Shown piece after piece: positions 27,215 to 35,028 of a stretch of 64,000 bases of DNA (positions within the stretch are counted from its first letter, which is position 1; every line of letters begins with the position of its first letter). Source of the stretch: Novipirellula caenicola (lineage in GTDB: Bacteria; Planctomycetota; Planctomycetia; Pirellulales; Pirellulaceae); the NCBI RefSeq assembly GCF_039545035.1, contig NZ_BAABRO010000004.1:496001-560000 (forward strand), read 5' to 3'. Below the pieces are notes generated by a model. It saw only the letters and a list, made by a program, of their open reading frames with translations, was not told the origin of the DNA and did no database searches. The position numbers and the translations under genes were made by a program.

Positions 27215-30200
27215 ATGAACGATGACGCGAAAACTCCTTTCTTAACTCGCATTGTCGAAGTCTTTCTTCGCGGCGATGTCGCGATCATGTTGATCGTCAT
27301 CTCGCTACTGCTTGGTGCGGCATCGCTTTGGCTAACGCCCCGCGAAGAAGAACCTCAAATCGTCGTTCCGATGGCGGACGTCTTTGTTTCCGCACCGGGA
27401 TTGTCGGCCGAAGAAGTAGAACGGCAAGTCACCGACCGGATCGAAAAACTGCTCTATCAAATTGATGGAGTCGAGTATGTCTATTCGATGAGCAAGACGG
27501 GACAAGCGATCGTGACGGTGCGTTTCTTTGTGGGTGAGGATCGCGAAGATTCACTCGTTAAACTTTATAACAAGATCAATTCGTCAACCGATCTGATCCC
27601 GCCAACGGTCCAGTCATGGGTGATCAAGCCAATCGAAGTCGACGATGTTCCGATCGTGATCGCCACGCTGTGGTCCGAACGCAGCGATCGTTACGGCGAT
27701 CATGAACTAAGACGGATCGCCGAAGAAATCCAGCACGAATTGCAAGCGATTCCCAACACCAATCGAGTCGAAGTCGTAGGCGGCCGACCGCGGCGAATCT
27801 ACGTCCGCATTGACGCCCAGCGACTCGCCGCGCATCGCACTTCACCACTGCAAGTCGCCAATGCGTTGCAAGTCGGCAACGTCACCATTCGCAACGGCAG
27901 TTTTGAACAACAGGACAAACTCTTTGCGGTTGAAACAGGCACCTTCTTTGAATCGCTCGACGAACTTGAAAACCTTGTCGTCAATGTAGCCAGCGATCGC
28001 CCAGTCTATCTGAAGAATGTCGCCACGGTCGTTGACGGGCCTGCCGAAGCAGAAAGCTATAGCTGGATCGGCTTTGGTCCTGCCGACCCGGAACGTGGTG
28101 ATGTCGCCGACGTTTTCCCCGCCGTCAACATCTCGGTAGCCAAACGCAAAGGCACCAATGCGGTGCGTGTGGCCGAGGCGGTTCACGAGAAAATGGAATC
28201 ATTGTCGCGATCCCATTTGCCTCGCGGGGTGCATGCTCGCATCACACGCGACTATGGCGAAACCGCGAACGAAAAGGTCAATGAGCTCATCGAAGGCTTA
28301 TTGGTCGCCGTTTTGACCGTGGTCGGTTTGATCGGCTTGGTGATGGGATGGCGGCCTGCGATTGTGATCGCGTTGGCGATTCCGGTCTGCTATAGCCTGA
28401 CATTGTTTGTCAATTTGATGGTGGGCTATTCGATCAATCGAGTCACGATGTTCGCACTGATCTTGGCGTTGGGATTGCTTGTGGACGACCCGATCACCGA
28501 TGTCGAAAATATCGCCCGCTACTTTGCGATGAAGATTTTGCCGCCTCGCCAATCGGTGCTGCGTGCGGTGCAAGAGGTGCGGCCAGCGTTGATTCTGTCG
28601 ACGCTGGCGATCATCGCCAGTTTTTTGCCATTGGCGTTTATCACCGGCATGATGGGACCGTACATGGGACCGATGGCATTGAACGTTCCGCTGACAGTCA
28701 CGATCTCGACGCTGGTAGCGTTTGTAATCACGCCGTGGTTGGCTCTGGTCTCACTAAAACATTTCGAAACGGGGGATGTCCGCAGCGATGGATTTGATCT
28801 TGCCCAGCGTCCGCTGTACCGAATCAGCCGGGCGGTTCTGACTCCGATCCTGAGCAAAACCATCTATGCCGCGGGAGTGCTTGTCGCAATTGCCGCATTG
28901 TTTGTCGCAGCGCTGCTGCTGCCGGTGTTTCGATTTGTCCCCGTCAAGATGTTGCCGTATGACAACAAAAACGAATTTCAAATCGTGATCGACATGCCCG
29001 AGGGAACGACGCTTGAACGCACCGACGTTGTCGCTCGCCGGATCGGCCGCTACCTAGGCGGACTTGCCGAAGTGCGTGACTACGAGGTTTTTGTCGGAGT
29101 GGCATCGCCGATGGATTTTAATGGAATGGTGCGTCACTACTTTTTGCGTCAAGGAGCGAATGTGGCGGACATTCGCGTCAATTTGATTGGCAAGGACTTT
29201 CGCGTCCAACAGTCACACGAAATCTTGCTGCGGATTCGCGACGAAGTAACCAAGCTGGGAACGTCGCTGGGGGCGAATCTAAAATTGGTCGAGGTACCAC
29301 CGGGGCCGCCGGTATTGGCATCGATAACAGCCGAGGTCTATGGACCGCCCGAAGGCAGCTACGACGACCAAATCGCGGTCGCCCGGACGGTCAAAGCCCG
29401 ATTGGCGGCGGAACCCGGCGTGGTGGATCTGGATGTCAGCGCCGAAGACGACTCGCTGCGTTACGTATTTGAGACCGACAAAGCCAAGGCGGCGCTATCG
29501 GGAATTTCCACCAAGGCAATTGCCGATACCGTCGCTGCAGTATTGAGCGGTTACAAAGCCACCGTGATGCATGAACCAAGTGAAGTCGAACCGCTGTGGA
29601 TCGAGCTGAAACTGCCCCGCAAGAATCGATCCGCCATTGACGATCTCGCAGAGATCTACGTTCAAGGTAACGCCGGGCAAAGCGTCCAGCTTGGATCGCT
29701 CGGGCATTTCAAAATGGTCGATGAAGAGAAGACGATCTATCACAAAAATCTGAAACGCGTCGTCTTTGTCTACGCCGAGGTCGCGGGCCGTCCGCCGGCT
29801 GACGCCGTCCTGGATGTCCAGTGGGACAGTACAGTCTCCGACGAATCAGTCGAAAACATCGTCCGCAGAAATCAAGCTCAACTCGCTGCAGCGGCGCCCA
29901 AACCGCTGGCCGAACGCTCCTGGATTTCCCTCGGCGGCAACGTGCCGTGGTCGATTCCCGCTGGCTATACCGTCAATTGGGCGGGCGAAGGCGAGTGGAA
30001 AATCACCCTCGATGTGTTCCGTGATCTGGGGCTAGCGTTTGGCGCCGCGCTGCTGGGGATTTTTATTATCTTGATGTTCCAAACCGGATCGCGAATGTTG
30101 CCAGTGTTGATCATGACGGCGATCCCGCTGACCATGATCGGCATCATGCCTGGTTTTTGGATTTTGAACTGGATCACGGATGTCGGAGTTGGCGGACACC

Positions 30201-30547
30201 CCAATCCCGTCTTTTTCACCGCGACGGCGATGATCGGGATGATTGCGCTAGCGGGAATCGTGGTGCGAAACTCCGTTGTCTTGATCGACTTCATTCACCT
30301 GGCACAAGCCGAAGGGCATGATCTTCGCGAATCGATCATTCGCAGCGTCGCCGTTCGTACGCGTCCGATCTTGTTGACCGCGGGCACCACGCTGCTTGCC
30401 AACGGCGTGATCACGCTCGATCCCGTCTTCTCGGGACTCGCTTGGGCCATCATTTTTGGGATACTGACCTCGACGCTGTTTACGTTGGTGGTGATTCCCG
30501 CATCGTATTGGCTGCTGTATCGCAATCAACCTTCGACAAACCGGTAA
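27215..30547 (+). CDS. RND-family efflux transporter permease
   Basis: 1110 residues, the usual length for a full 12-helix RND pump with two large periplasmic loops. Helix 4 reads GLLVDDPITDVEN, with the Asp-Asp proton pair plus a third Asp four residues on where hydrophobic residues are usual. The pump domain has PEGTTLERTD, and helices 10-12 include TRPILLTAGTTLLA. The first periplasmic loop begins LTPREEEPQIVVPMADV. The closest relatives are pumps found in operons with rhodanese genes; their substrate is not established. Energy comes from proton entry. Confidence 0.93.
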   Translation: MNDDAKTPFLTRIVEVFLRGDVAIMLIVISLLLGAASLWLTPREEEPQIVVPMADVFVSAPGLSAEEVERQVTDRIEKLLYQIDGVEYVYSMSKTGQAIVTVRFFVGEDREDSLVKLYNKINSSTDLIPPTVQSWVIKPIEVDDVPIVIATLWSERSDRYGDHELRRIAEEIQHELQAIPNTNRVEVVGGRPRRIYVRIDAQRLAAHRTSPLQVANALQVGNVTIRNGSFEQQDKLFAVETGTFFESLDELENLVVNVASDRPVYLKNVATVVDGPAEAESYSWIGFGPADPERGDVADVFPAVNISVAKRKGTNAVRVAEAVHEKMESLSRSHLPRGVHARITRDYGETANEKVNELIEGLLVAVLTVVGLIGLVMGWRPAIVIALAIPVCYSLTLFVNLMVGYSINRVTMFALILALGLLVDDPITDVENIARYFAMKILPPRQSVLRAVQEVRPALILSTLAIIASFLPLAFITGMMGPYMGPMALNVPLTVTISTLVAFVITPWLALVSLKHFETGDVRSDGFDLAQRPLYRISRAVLTPILSKTIYAAGVLVAIAALFVAALLLPVFRFVPVKMLPYDNKNEFQIVIDMPEGTTLERTDVVARRIGRYLGGLAEVRDYEVFVGVASPMDFNGMVRHYFLRQGANVADIRVNLIGKDFRVQQSHEILLRIRDEVTKLGTSLGANLKLVEVPPGPPVLASITAEVYGPPEGSYDDQIAVARTVKARLAAEPGVVDLDVSAEDDSLRYVFETDKAKAALSGISTKAIADTVAAVLSGYKATVMHEPSEVEPLWIELKLPRKNRSAIDDLAEIYVQGNAGQSVQLGSLGHFKMVDEEKTIYHKNLKRVVFVYAEVAGRPPADAVLDVQWDSTVSDESVENIVRRNQAQLAAAAPKPLAERSWISLGGNVPWSIPAGYTVNWAGEGEWKITLDVFRDLGLAFGAALLGIFIILMFQTGSRMLPVLIMTAIPLTMIGIMPGFWILNWITDVGVGGHPNPVFFTATAMIGMIALAGIVVRNSVVLIDFIHLAQAEGHDLRESIIRSVAVRTRPILLTAGTTLLANGVITLDPVFSGLAWAIIFGILTSTLFTLVVIPASYWLLYRNQPSTNR

Positions 30548-30662
30548 CCTCGAAACCGGAAATTGCCATGCCGAGATTAAGGTCGTGGCTGACAAAAAAT
30601 CGTTTGCGCAAGCGAGAGTCGCCACGGGTTTGAAAGATTGCTGCGAATCCACATAACACGCT

Positions 30663-30833
30663 TCAACGGTTGATTCCGGTTCCCTTCAGGCACAAGAAGC
30701 CAAAGGCCACTGAACAGGCGGAGACGATACCCCACTGGGTCTTGTTCATGTGGCCAAAATAGTAGGTCAGTTCGTTGCAGGCATCCCGGAACCAATCCCC
30801 TAACGAGAATGCAAGCAGTAGTTCGGTCATCAT
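30663..30833 (-). CDS. Small membrane protein of 56 residues, unknown function
   Basis: Reads M-M-T-E-L-L-L-A-F-S-L-G then DWFRDACNELTYYFGHMNK, then a membrane helix GIVSACSVAFGFLCLKGTG, and ends INR-stop. The codons look natural and the hydrophobic segment of 14-18 residues is typical of a single-pass small protein. ATG 30833 follows TTAGG at about 10 bases; ATG 30830 is also possible. It is alone on the minus strand downstream of the RND pump (3' ends face each other at 30547 and 30663). A weak hairpin followed by six T residues lies at 30594-30615 on its 3' side. No family recognised. Confidence 0.6.
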   Translation of the reverse strand: MMTELLLAFSLGDWFRDACNELTYYFGHMNKTQWGIVSACSVAFGFLCLKGTGINR

Positions 30834-31061
30834 TTGAATTGCCTAACGGTGGACGTCAGAAACGGTGTTTTCAGCGACTTGAGAAAACGGGATTCCCAAG
30901 AAATAGGTTCGCTGCCTAACCCTAGGTTTTCTTGGACGACAGCAGCAAAAAAAGTGGCCAACCCAGGTTGCAATGTCCGATGAATTCCAGCATGATTGGT
31001 TTAATCGTCACAGCCAGTCCGCAAGCGAGATTGGCCCGCCAAAGTTCTTGGCAAAGGTGAC

Positions 31062-31089
31062 TTGCAGAGGTTCGGTGGATCGATATAAT
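31062..31089 (+). promoter_or_regulatory. Candidate sigma-70 promoter of tRNA-Asp
   Basis: TTGCAG (31062-31067), 16 bases, TATAAT (31084-31089), a perfect -10. Transcription would begin near 31096 and give a leader of about 138 bases before the tRNA. Confidence 0.6.
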
Positions 31090-31206
31090 CCCCGTCCAAG
31101 TGATTAGCAAAGACGCTTCACAGCGATCAAAAAAATGCTTCCCAACACGGGTTGCAAAGAATCAACTTGCTGATCATATTGTTTGCTTCATCGCAAACGC
31201 GACACT

Positions 31207-31220
31207 GGTGCTTCGGCACC
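31207..31220 (+). other. UUCG-tetraloop hairpin just upstream of the tRNA
   Basis: GGTGC-TTCG-GCACC is a 5-bp stem closed by the very stable C(UUCG)G loop, 13 bases before the mature tRNA end. It could act in 5'-end processing. Confidence 0.6.
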
Positions 31221-31233
31221 ACCGCCACAGAAA

Positions 31234-31307
31234 GGCGCGGTAGCTCAATTGGTTAGAGCCCCGGACTGTCGATCCGGAGGTTGCGGGTTCGAGTCCCGTC
31301 CGCGTCG
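31234..31307 (+). tRNA. tRNA-Asp(GTC)
   Basis: 74 bases folding into a full cloverleaf: acceptor GGCGCGG/CCGCGTC with one G-U pair, D arm GCTC..GAGC, anticodon arm CCGGA-CTGTCGA-TCCGG with anticodon GTC, and T arm GCGGG-TTCGAGT-CCCGT. The 3' CCA is not encoded. Confidence 0.96.
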
Positions 31308-31316
31308 CTTTTCGCG

Positions 31317-31349
31317 AAAGCCCGACTCACACGAGTTCGGGCTTTTTTT
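31317..31349 (+). terminator. Rho-independent terminator after tRNA-Asp
   Basis: AAAGCCCGACT and AGTTCGGGCTTT pair around cacacg and run into seven T residues, 10 bases after the tRNA. Confidence 0.88.
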
Positions 31350-31395
31350 ACGCGTGTATCGCACCGACAGCTGCCAAGCATCGCATGAGGCCACT

Positions 31396-31513
31396 GCCCA
31401 ATGCCTTCTACTTTGGGCCTTTTACCTTGGGGAGCGTTCGCGGCGAAAGGGCCCGCCGGGATGCAGCGGTTAAAACGTTCGATTTTAACCGGACGGCTCG
31501 CGCCGCTCCGCTA
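31396..31513. repeat. REP-like dispersed repeat, copy 1
   Basis: Two blocks here recur at 52.0-52.1 kb: a 22-mer (31396-31417, 20/22 identical to 52036-52057) and, in the opposite orientation relative to it, a 43-mer (31471-31513, 36/43 identical to 52077-52119 on the other strand). The 43-mer includes part of a perfect 9-bp hairpin CGGTTAAAA / TTTTAACCG (31467-31491). It lies between the tRNA terminator and the lipoprotein gene; I see no gene in this 380-bp stretch. Confidence 0.72.
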
Positions 31514-31727
31514 GAAAAACTACTCGGCTGGGGCGAACTCGGATGGCACCAAGGCACCGCCTCCGAACCGCCGTGGAACTTCGCGTGTTACTTCTTGCGA
31601 CAAACCTGTGGTCCAGCCGGCAAAAGAACGCCCGATTCAAAACGGTCTGCCGATCACATTTAGCGGCGAGCAGATTTGCTGAGTGGCGAAGCGGCCAAGT
31701 ATTCGGCTGCAACTTGCCCGCCGGTCT

Positions 31728-32270
31728 CTAACGACTCGGCGGCAATGCCGACTGGTACTCGACGCGGCGCACGTCCGGTTGCCAGGCCCCGGCCTGCTCA
31801 ACAGCATCCGAATGACGCATCGCCATCCTGGCCCCCTGTGCAGGGTCGGCGATCGCATACTGAGCAGGCACGTCGGCATTGACGTTTGCGGGTAGCTTAA
31901 ACATCGCTCCCGTAGCCCCATCAACGATGGCCCCCAAGCCACCGCCCACCAGAATATTTCCGGCAGTCCATGGATCGACCCCCGCGTGCAGCTCGCGATG
32001 CTGAGTGAATTCTCCGGCTCCTGCAAATGTCACATTGTACTTCGCAGGTCGAAACGGCGCCGACTTGGCAGGCAAAGTGACTTGCTCAGGCGTAACGCCC
32101 TGGTGAACAAGTTGATTCTTTTGGTCATGAATTGCGAAGTATGTTTTGCCGCCACTGTTCTCGAACGCCACGGGGTACTCGCGGCTGCTTGCAATCGTAG
32201 CGCATCCTTGGAGCAGAGGCACACAAAACACAATCACGAGAAGGCACGATTTTGGATTTACGGAATTCAA
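31728..32270 (-). CDS. Putative lipoprotein of unknown function
   Basis: 180 residues from TTG 32270, with AAGGA 10 bases upstream. The signal LVIVFCVPLLQGCAT has a lipobox (LLQGC, lipidated Cys23). The mature part opens with a short PEGA-like beta sequence (VTPEQVTLPAKSAPFRPAKYNVTF), then a hydrophobic Gly-rich stretch NILVGGGLGAIVDGATGAMFKLP that recalls glycine-zipper lipoproteins. Function unknown. It is isolated between repeats and the transposase locus. Confidence 0.75.
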   Translation of the reverse strand: MNSVNPKSCLLVIVFCVPLLQGCATIASSREYPVAFENSGGKTYFAIHDQKNQLVHQGVTPEQVTLPAKSAPFRPAKYNVTFAGAGEFTQHRELHAGVDPWTAGNILVGGGLGAIVDGATGAMFKLPANVNADVPAQYAIADPAQGARMAMRHSDAVEQAGAWQPDVRRVEYQSALPPSR

Positions 32271-32639
32271 GGCACTGTCCTTCTAAAAACGGGAGCAACT
32301 CTCTGGCGTCTGCTCAGCTTTCATCGTCGAGGATTGCCCTTCAGTCCGCTAAAACCTTCCCCCCCGAGCTAATTTATTCCGAATTTAGCGATCTTGACGT
32401 TCACAGGCAGGTTACCGAGGACTCGAAAGCGACCCCTCCAGACTCCTGTAATCAGAAAGACCAGATCCATCGACCAATCAGCTAGAACCTCGCGGCAGCC
32501 CGAGGCCAAGGCAGTGACAACAACCACCAGCCACTTTCACGCGAGAGAGAGCGGCAAAGACCACAAACAACTGCAGGCAAAGAAGCCCAAGACTTTAGGC
32601 CAAAACACAAGCACACCCCACCAGGGACCACCTCCACCA
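32271..32639. other. Intergenic region, no gene recognised
   Basis: Between the lipoprotein start and the first REP-type repeat of the transposase locus. Frames here give low-complexity Arg/Pro/Thr-rich peptides; I call none. Confidence 0.4.
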
Positions 32640-32716
32640 GGGACAGAGCCTTTTAACCTCCTACCGGGGACTCCTACCGGGGACAGAGCATCTTTCCGCC
32701 CTAACAGGGACAGAGC
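32640..32716 (+). repeat. REP-type repeats gggacagagc, three copies, left of the RAYT locus
   Basis: The core occurs at 32640, 32680 and 32707 in the + orientation, each preceded by ccagg, ccggg or acagg. The third begins a longer shared unit that runs into ccggggcctgggtgggcgcc. Confidence 0.8.
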
Positions 32717-33470
32717 ATTTTGCCGGGGCCTGGGTGGGCGCCACTGAAGAGCTAGATCGGAGAGGGCCGGCCGACTTACAAGTGCGAATCACTCATAAAA
32801 CGCCGCAATTGACAGAAACCTGCCGAAATCAGCAAGCTAACACGCGACAACGCGCGCAGCTCTCTTATCGGCGACTCGTCGCCAAGCTCCGCAGTCAAAA
32901 AGAAGGGACGCTCTCAAGCTAATCCACGCGAGCAAGCAACTCTCTCGCTCGTCGCCGCAAATGATAGCGGCGGTGGGTGCGGAGGCTTCGCAGCGGATCG
33001 ACACACTCGGGGCGTCCTGCGACCGTGCAAAACAACCGGCCAAAGTCGCTGACCAGTTCACACCATGCCGTGCCGTCCAAACCCAATCGCTTGAGCACCG
33101 GCGGTGTGTCCGCGGGCGTCCGACCGCTTTTACCGGGGGCGATCTGGCGTGCCGTCCAGTCGAGCATTTCCACGTAATCTTCGAGCGACATCGGCAGAAA
33201 GCCTTTGTCGCTGCAGCGTTTTCCCGACTGGCTCACGCACGGGCCAATCTGACCAGACCGCTCGTCGATCGTGACCGGAGCCAAGAAACTGTCTCGTCGT
33301 TTTGCCGCCGGAATGCAATTGCTGCGATTGGACGTGATGGACTCAATTCGCCGCTGCACCGAGGTGTGATCGCTCTGCTCAAGCGTTTCGGCCATCGCAG
33401 CACGAATCGGATTCAAGTCAACGTAGGCCGCACACGCCAACAGCGAGGCCTCGTCAACAATCCGCGTGGC
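32707..33470. repeat. Direct duplication, left copy (764 bp)
   Basis: Nearly identical to 33529-34292 (offset exactly 822 bases over the whole block, few substitutions). It carries a REP unit, a conserved non-coding tail and the 3' half of the transposase gene. Confidence 0.9.
32919..33468 (-). pseudogene. 5'-truncated RAYT transposase copy
   Basis: Matches residues 170 to the end of the full-length transposase (HATRIVDEASLLACAAYVDLN onward) and keeps the frame and stop, but lacks the N-terminal half with the HUH motif NHMHLIL. The copy ends abruptly at a REP unit at 33471. It cannot make an active enzyme, though the open frame is intact. Confidence 0.88.
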
Positions 33471-33480
33471 ATCGCCACCC

Positions 33481-33538
33481 GGGACAGAGCATTTTTCCGG
33501 GGCCTAGGTGAGTGCCACCGCCCTACTGGGGACAGAGC
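33481..33538 (+). repeat. REP-type repeats between the two transposase copies
   Basis: Two + copies of the core gggacagagc (33481, 33529). The first is followed by atttttccggggcctaggtg, a variant of the unit that starts each duplicated block. Confidence 0.8.
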
Positions 33539-34292
33539 ATTTCTCCGGGGCCTGGGTGGGCGCCACTGAAGAGCTAGATCGGAGAGGGCCGGCCGACTTA
33601 CAAGTGCGAATCACTCATAAAACGCCGCAATTGACAGAAACCTGCCGAAATCAGCAAGCTAACACGCGACAACGCGCGCAGCTCTCTTATCGGCGACTCG
33701 TCGCCATGCCCCGCAGTCAAAAAGAAGGGACGCTCTCAAGCTAATCCACGCGAGCAAGCAACTCTCTCGCTCGTCGCCGCAAATGATAGCGGCGGTGGGT
33801 GCGGAGGCTTCGCAGCGGATCGACACACTCGGGGCGTCCTGCGACCGTGCAAAACAGCCGGCCAAAGTCGCTGACCAGTTCACACCATGTCGTGCCGTCC
33901 AAACCCAATCGCTTGAGCACCGGCGGTGTGTCCGCGGGCGTCCGGCCGCTTTTACCGGGGGCGATTTGGCGTGCCGTCCAGTCGAGCATTTCCAAGTAAT
34001 CTTCGAGTGACATCGGCAGAAAGCCTTTGTCGCTGCAGCGTTTTCCCGACTGGCTCACGCACGGACCAATCTGACCAGACCGCTCGTCAATCGTGACCGG
34101 AGCCAGGAAACTGTCTCGTCGTTTTGCCGCCGGAATGCAATTTCTGCGATTAGCGGTGATGGACTGAATTCGCCGCTGCACCGAGGTGTGATCGCTCTGC
34201 TCGAGCGTTTCGGCCATCGCAGCACGAATCGGATTCAAGTCAACGTAGGCCGCACACGCCAACAGCGAGGCCTCGTCAACAATCCGCGTGGC
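33529..34292. repeat. Direct duplication, right copy (764 bp)
   Basis: Pairs with 32707-33470. Here the block continues into the 5' half of the transposase gene, so this is the original copy and the left one is the derivative. Confidence 0.9.
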
Positions 34293-34799
34293 ATGGAATC
34301 GGCCTTGAAAGAAATGGCCCGATTCTTCGTCTTCGCGGTTCGCTCGCAGCGCGACACGTTGGCAGAGTAGTCGCATCCACCAGCTGACACTGCTGAGCCG
34401 TCTGCGAATTTCGGCACACTTAACGGGACATCCTGCGATCGAGCGGATCTCGGGCTCGGTAGGCGGAAGCGGAAGCCCATCGTCATCTCGTCGATGCGGA
34501 CAAATCATCATCCACCGGCGTGCTACCTCGTTGTCGCTCCAGGTGGCAACGACATCTGGCCGCGTACGCAGAATCAAATGCATATGATTTGATAGCAAAC
34601 TATACCCAAGGAGATCGACACTGAAATTTTGGGCGAAGTGCATCAAGTGCTGTTCGATCCACGTTTTGCGATGATCGAAATTTTTCCCGGTAAAGGGATC
34701 ATCGCCCATCAAGAAGCATCGCCGGACAGTCCGACTACAGGTATGAGCGATGGCAATTTCGTCGGGATCGAAGACTTCCGAGCGTGTAAGGCGAACCAT
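33741..34799 (-). CDS. REP-associated Y1 (HUH) transposase
   Basis: 352 residues from ATG 34799, with CGGAGG 6 bases upstream (GTG 34802 is too close). The HUH metal motif lies at residues 72-74 (SNHMHLIL) and the catalytic Tyr at 185 in AAYVDLNPIRA, the motif typical of RAYT/TnpA_REP proteins. Between them is GRFHATRI. The C-terminal 130 residues are specific to a planctomycete subfamily. Such enzymes nick and join single-stranded REP DNA. Intact, so it may be active; the tandem truncated copy next to it is non-functional. Confidence 0.9.
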   Translation of the reverse strand: MVRLTRSEVFDPDEIAIAHTCSRTVRRCFLMGDDPFTGKNFDHRKTWIEQHLMHFAQNFSVDLLGYSLLSNHMHLILRTRPDVVATWSDNEVARRWMMICPHRRDDDGLPLPPTEPEIRSIAGCPVKCAEIRRRLSSVSWWMRLLCQRVALRANREDEESGHFFQGRFHATRIVDEASLLACAAYVDLNPIRAAMAETLEQSDHTSVQRRIQSITANRRNCIPAAKRRDSFLAPVTIDERSGQIGPCVSQSGKRCSDKGFLPMSLEDYLEMLDWTARQIAPGKSGRTPADTPPVLKRLGLDGTTWCELVSDFGRLFCTVAGRPECVDPLRSLRTHRRYHLRRRARELLARVD

Positions 34800-34892
34800 C
34801 ACACACCTCCGTGTCAGTCAGGAGGAATCGAGCCAAGGGCCAATGATGAATCGTTCGCCTGGCCTGATCAAAAGTCAACCCCCAACGATCGG

Positions 34893-34941
34893 GCTCTGTC
34901 CCCCATGAGTGGATGTTCCCCCCGATGTGAAGCTCTGTCCC
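34893..34941 (-). repeat. Inverted REP-type repeats right of the RAYT gene
   Basis: Two copies of gctctgtccc at 34893 and 34932, the reverse complement of the left-side core. They lie between the transposase start and the efflux operon. Confidence 0.8.
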
Positions 34942-35028
34942 TCTTGAGGTTGTTTCACTGAAATTGTGTTCGGTGTTGTTGTTAATTGAGCTTGTTTCGG
35001 TCGGTGGACGCTCGGTAGGTTTGCCAGC

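Larger units (their letters stand above)
32640..34941. mobile_element. RAYT (REP-associated Y1/HUH transposase) locus with internal duplication
   Basis: A full-length transposase (33741-34799, minus) and a truncated copy (32919-33468) are bounded by the 10-base core gggacagagc: five + copies on the left and inside (32640, 32680, 32707, 33481, 33529) and two inverted copies on the right (34893, 34932). Repeats in inverted orientation around a single Y1 transposase gene are the hallmark of REP/RAYT systems; there are no IS-type terminal repeats or target duplications to see. Confidence 0.75.

Noticed and set aside
30593-30615. Possible terminator of the small membrane protein
   Set aside because: The hairpin TCGCTTGCGCAAACGA is almost loopless with mismatches; the run of T residues alone is not enough.
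31183-31473. Reading frame over the tRNA-Asp region
   Set aside because: It is the tRNA and its terminator read as protein.
32394-32747. 117-codon plus-strand frame left of the transposase locus
   Set aside because: Its C-terminal part is translated REP repeat (GDRA, CRGLGGRH) and the rest is low complexity.
32961-33569. 202-codon plus-strand frame opposite the truncated transposase
   Set aside because: Antisense to the duplicated transposase sequence and ends in translated REP repeats.
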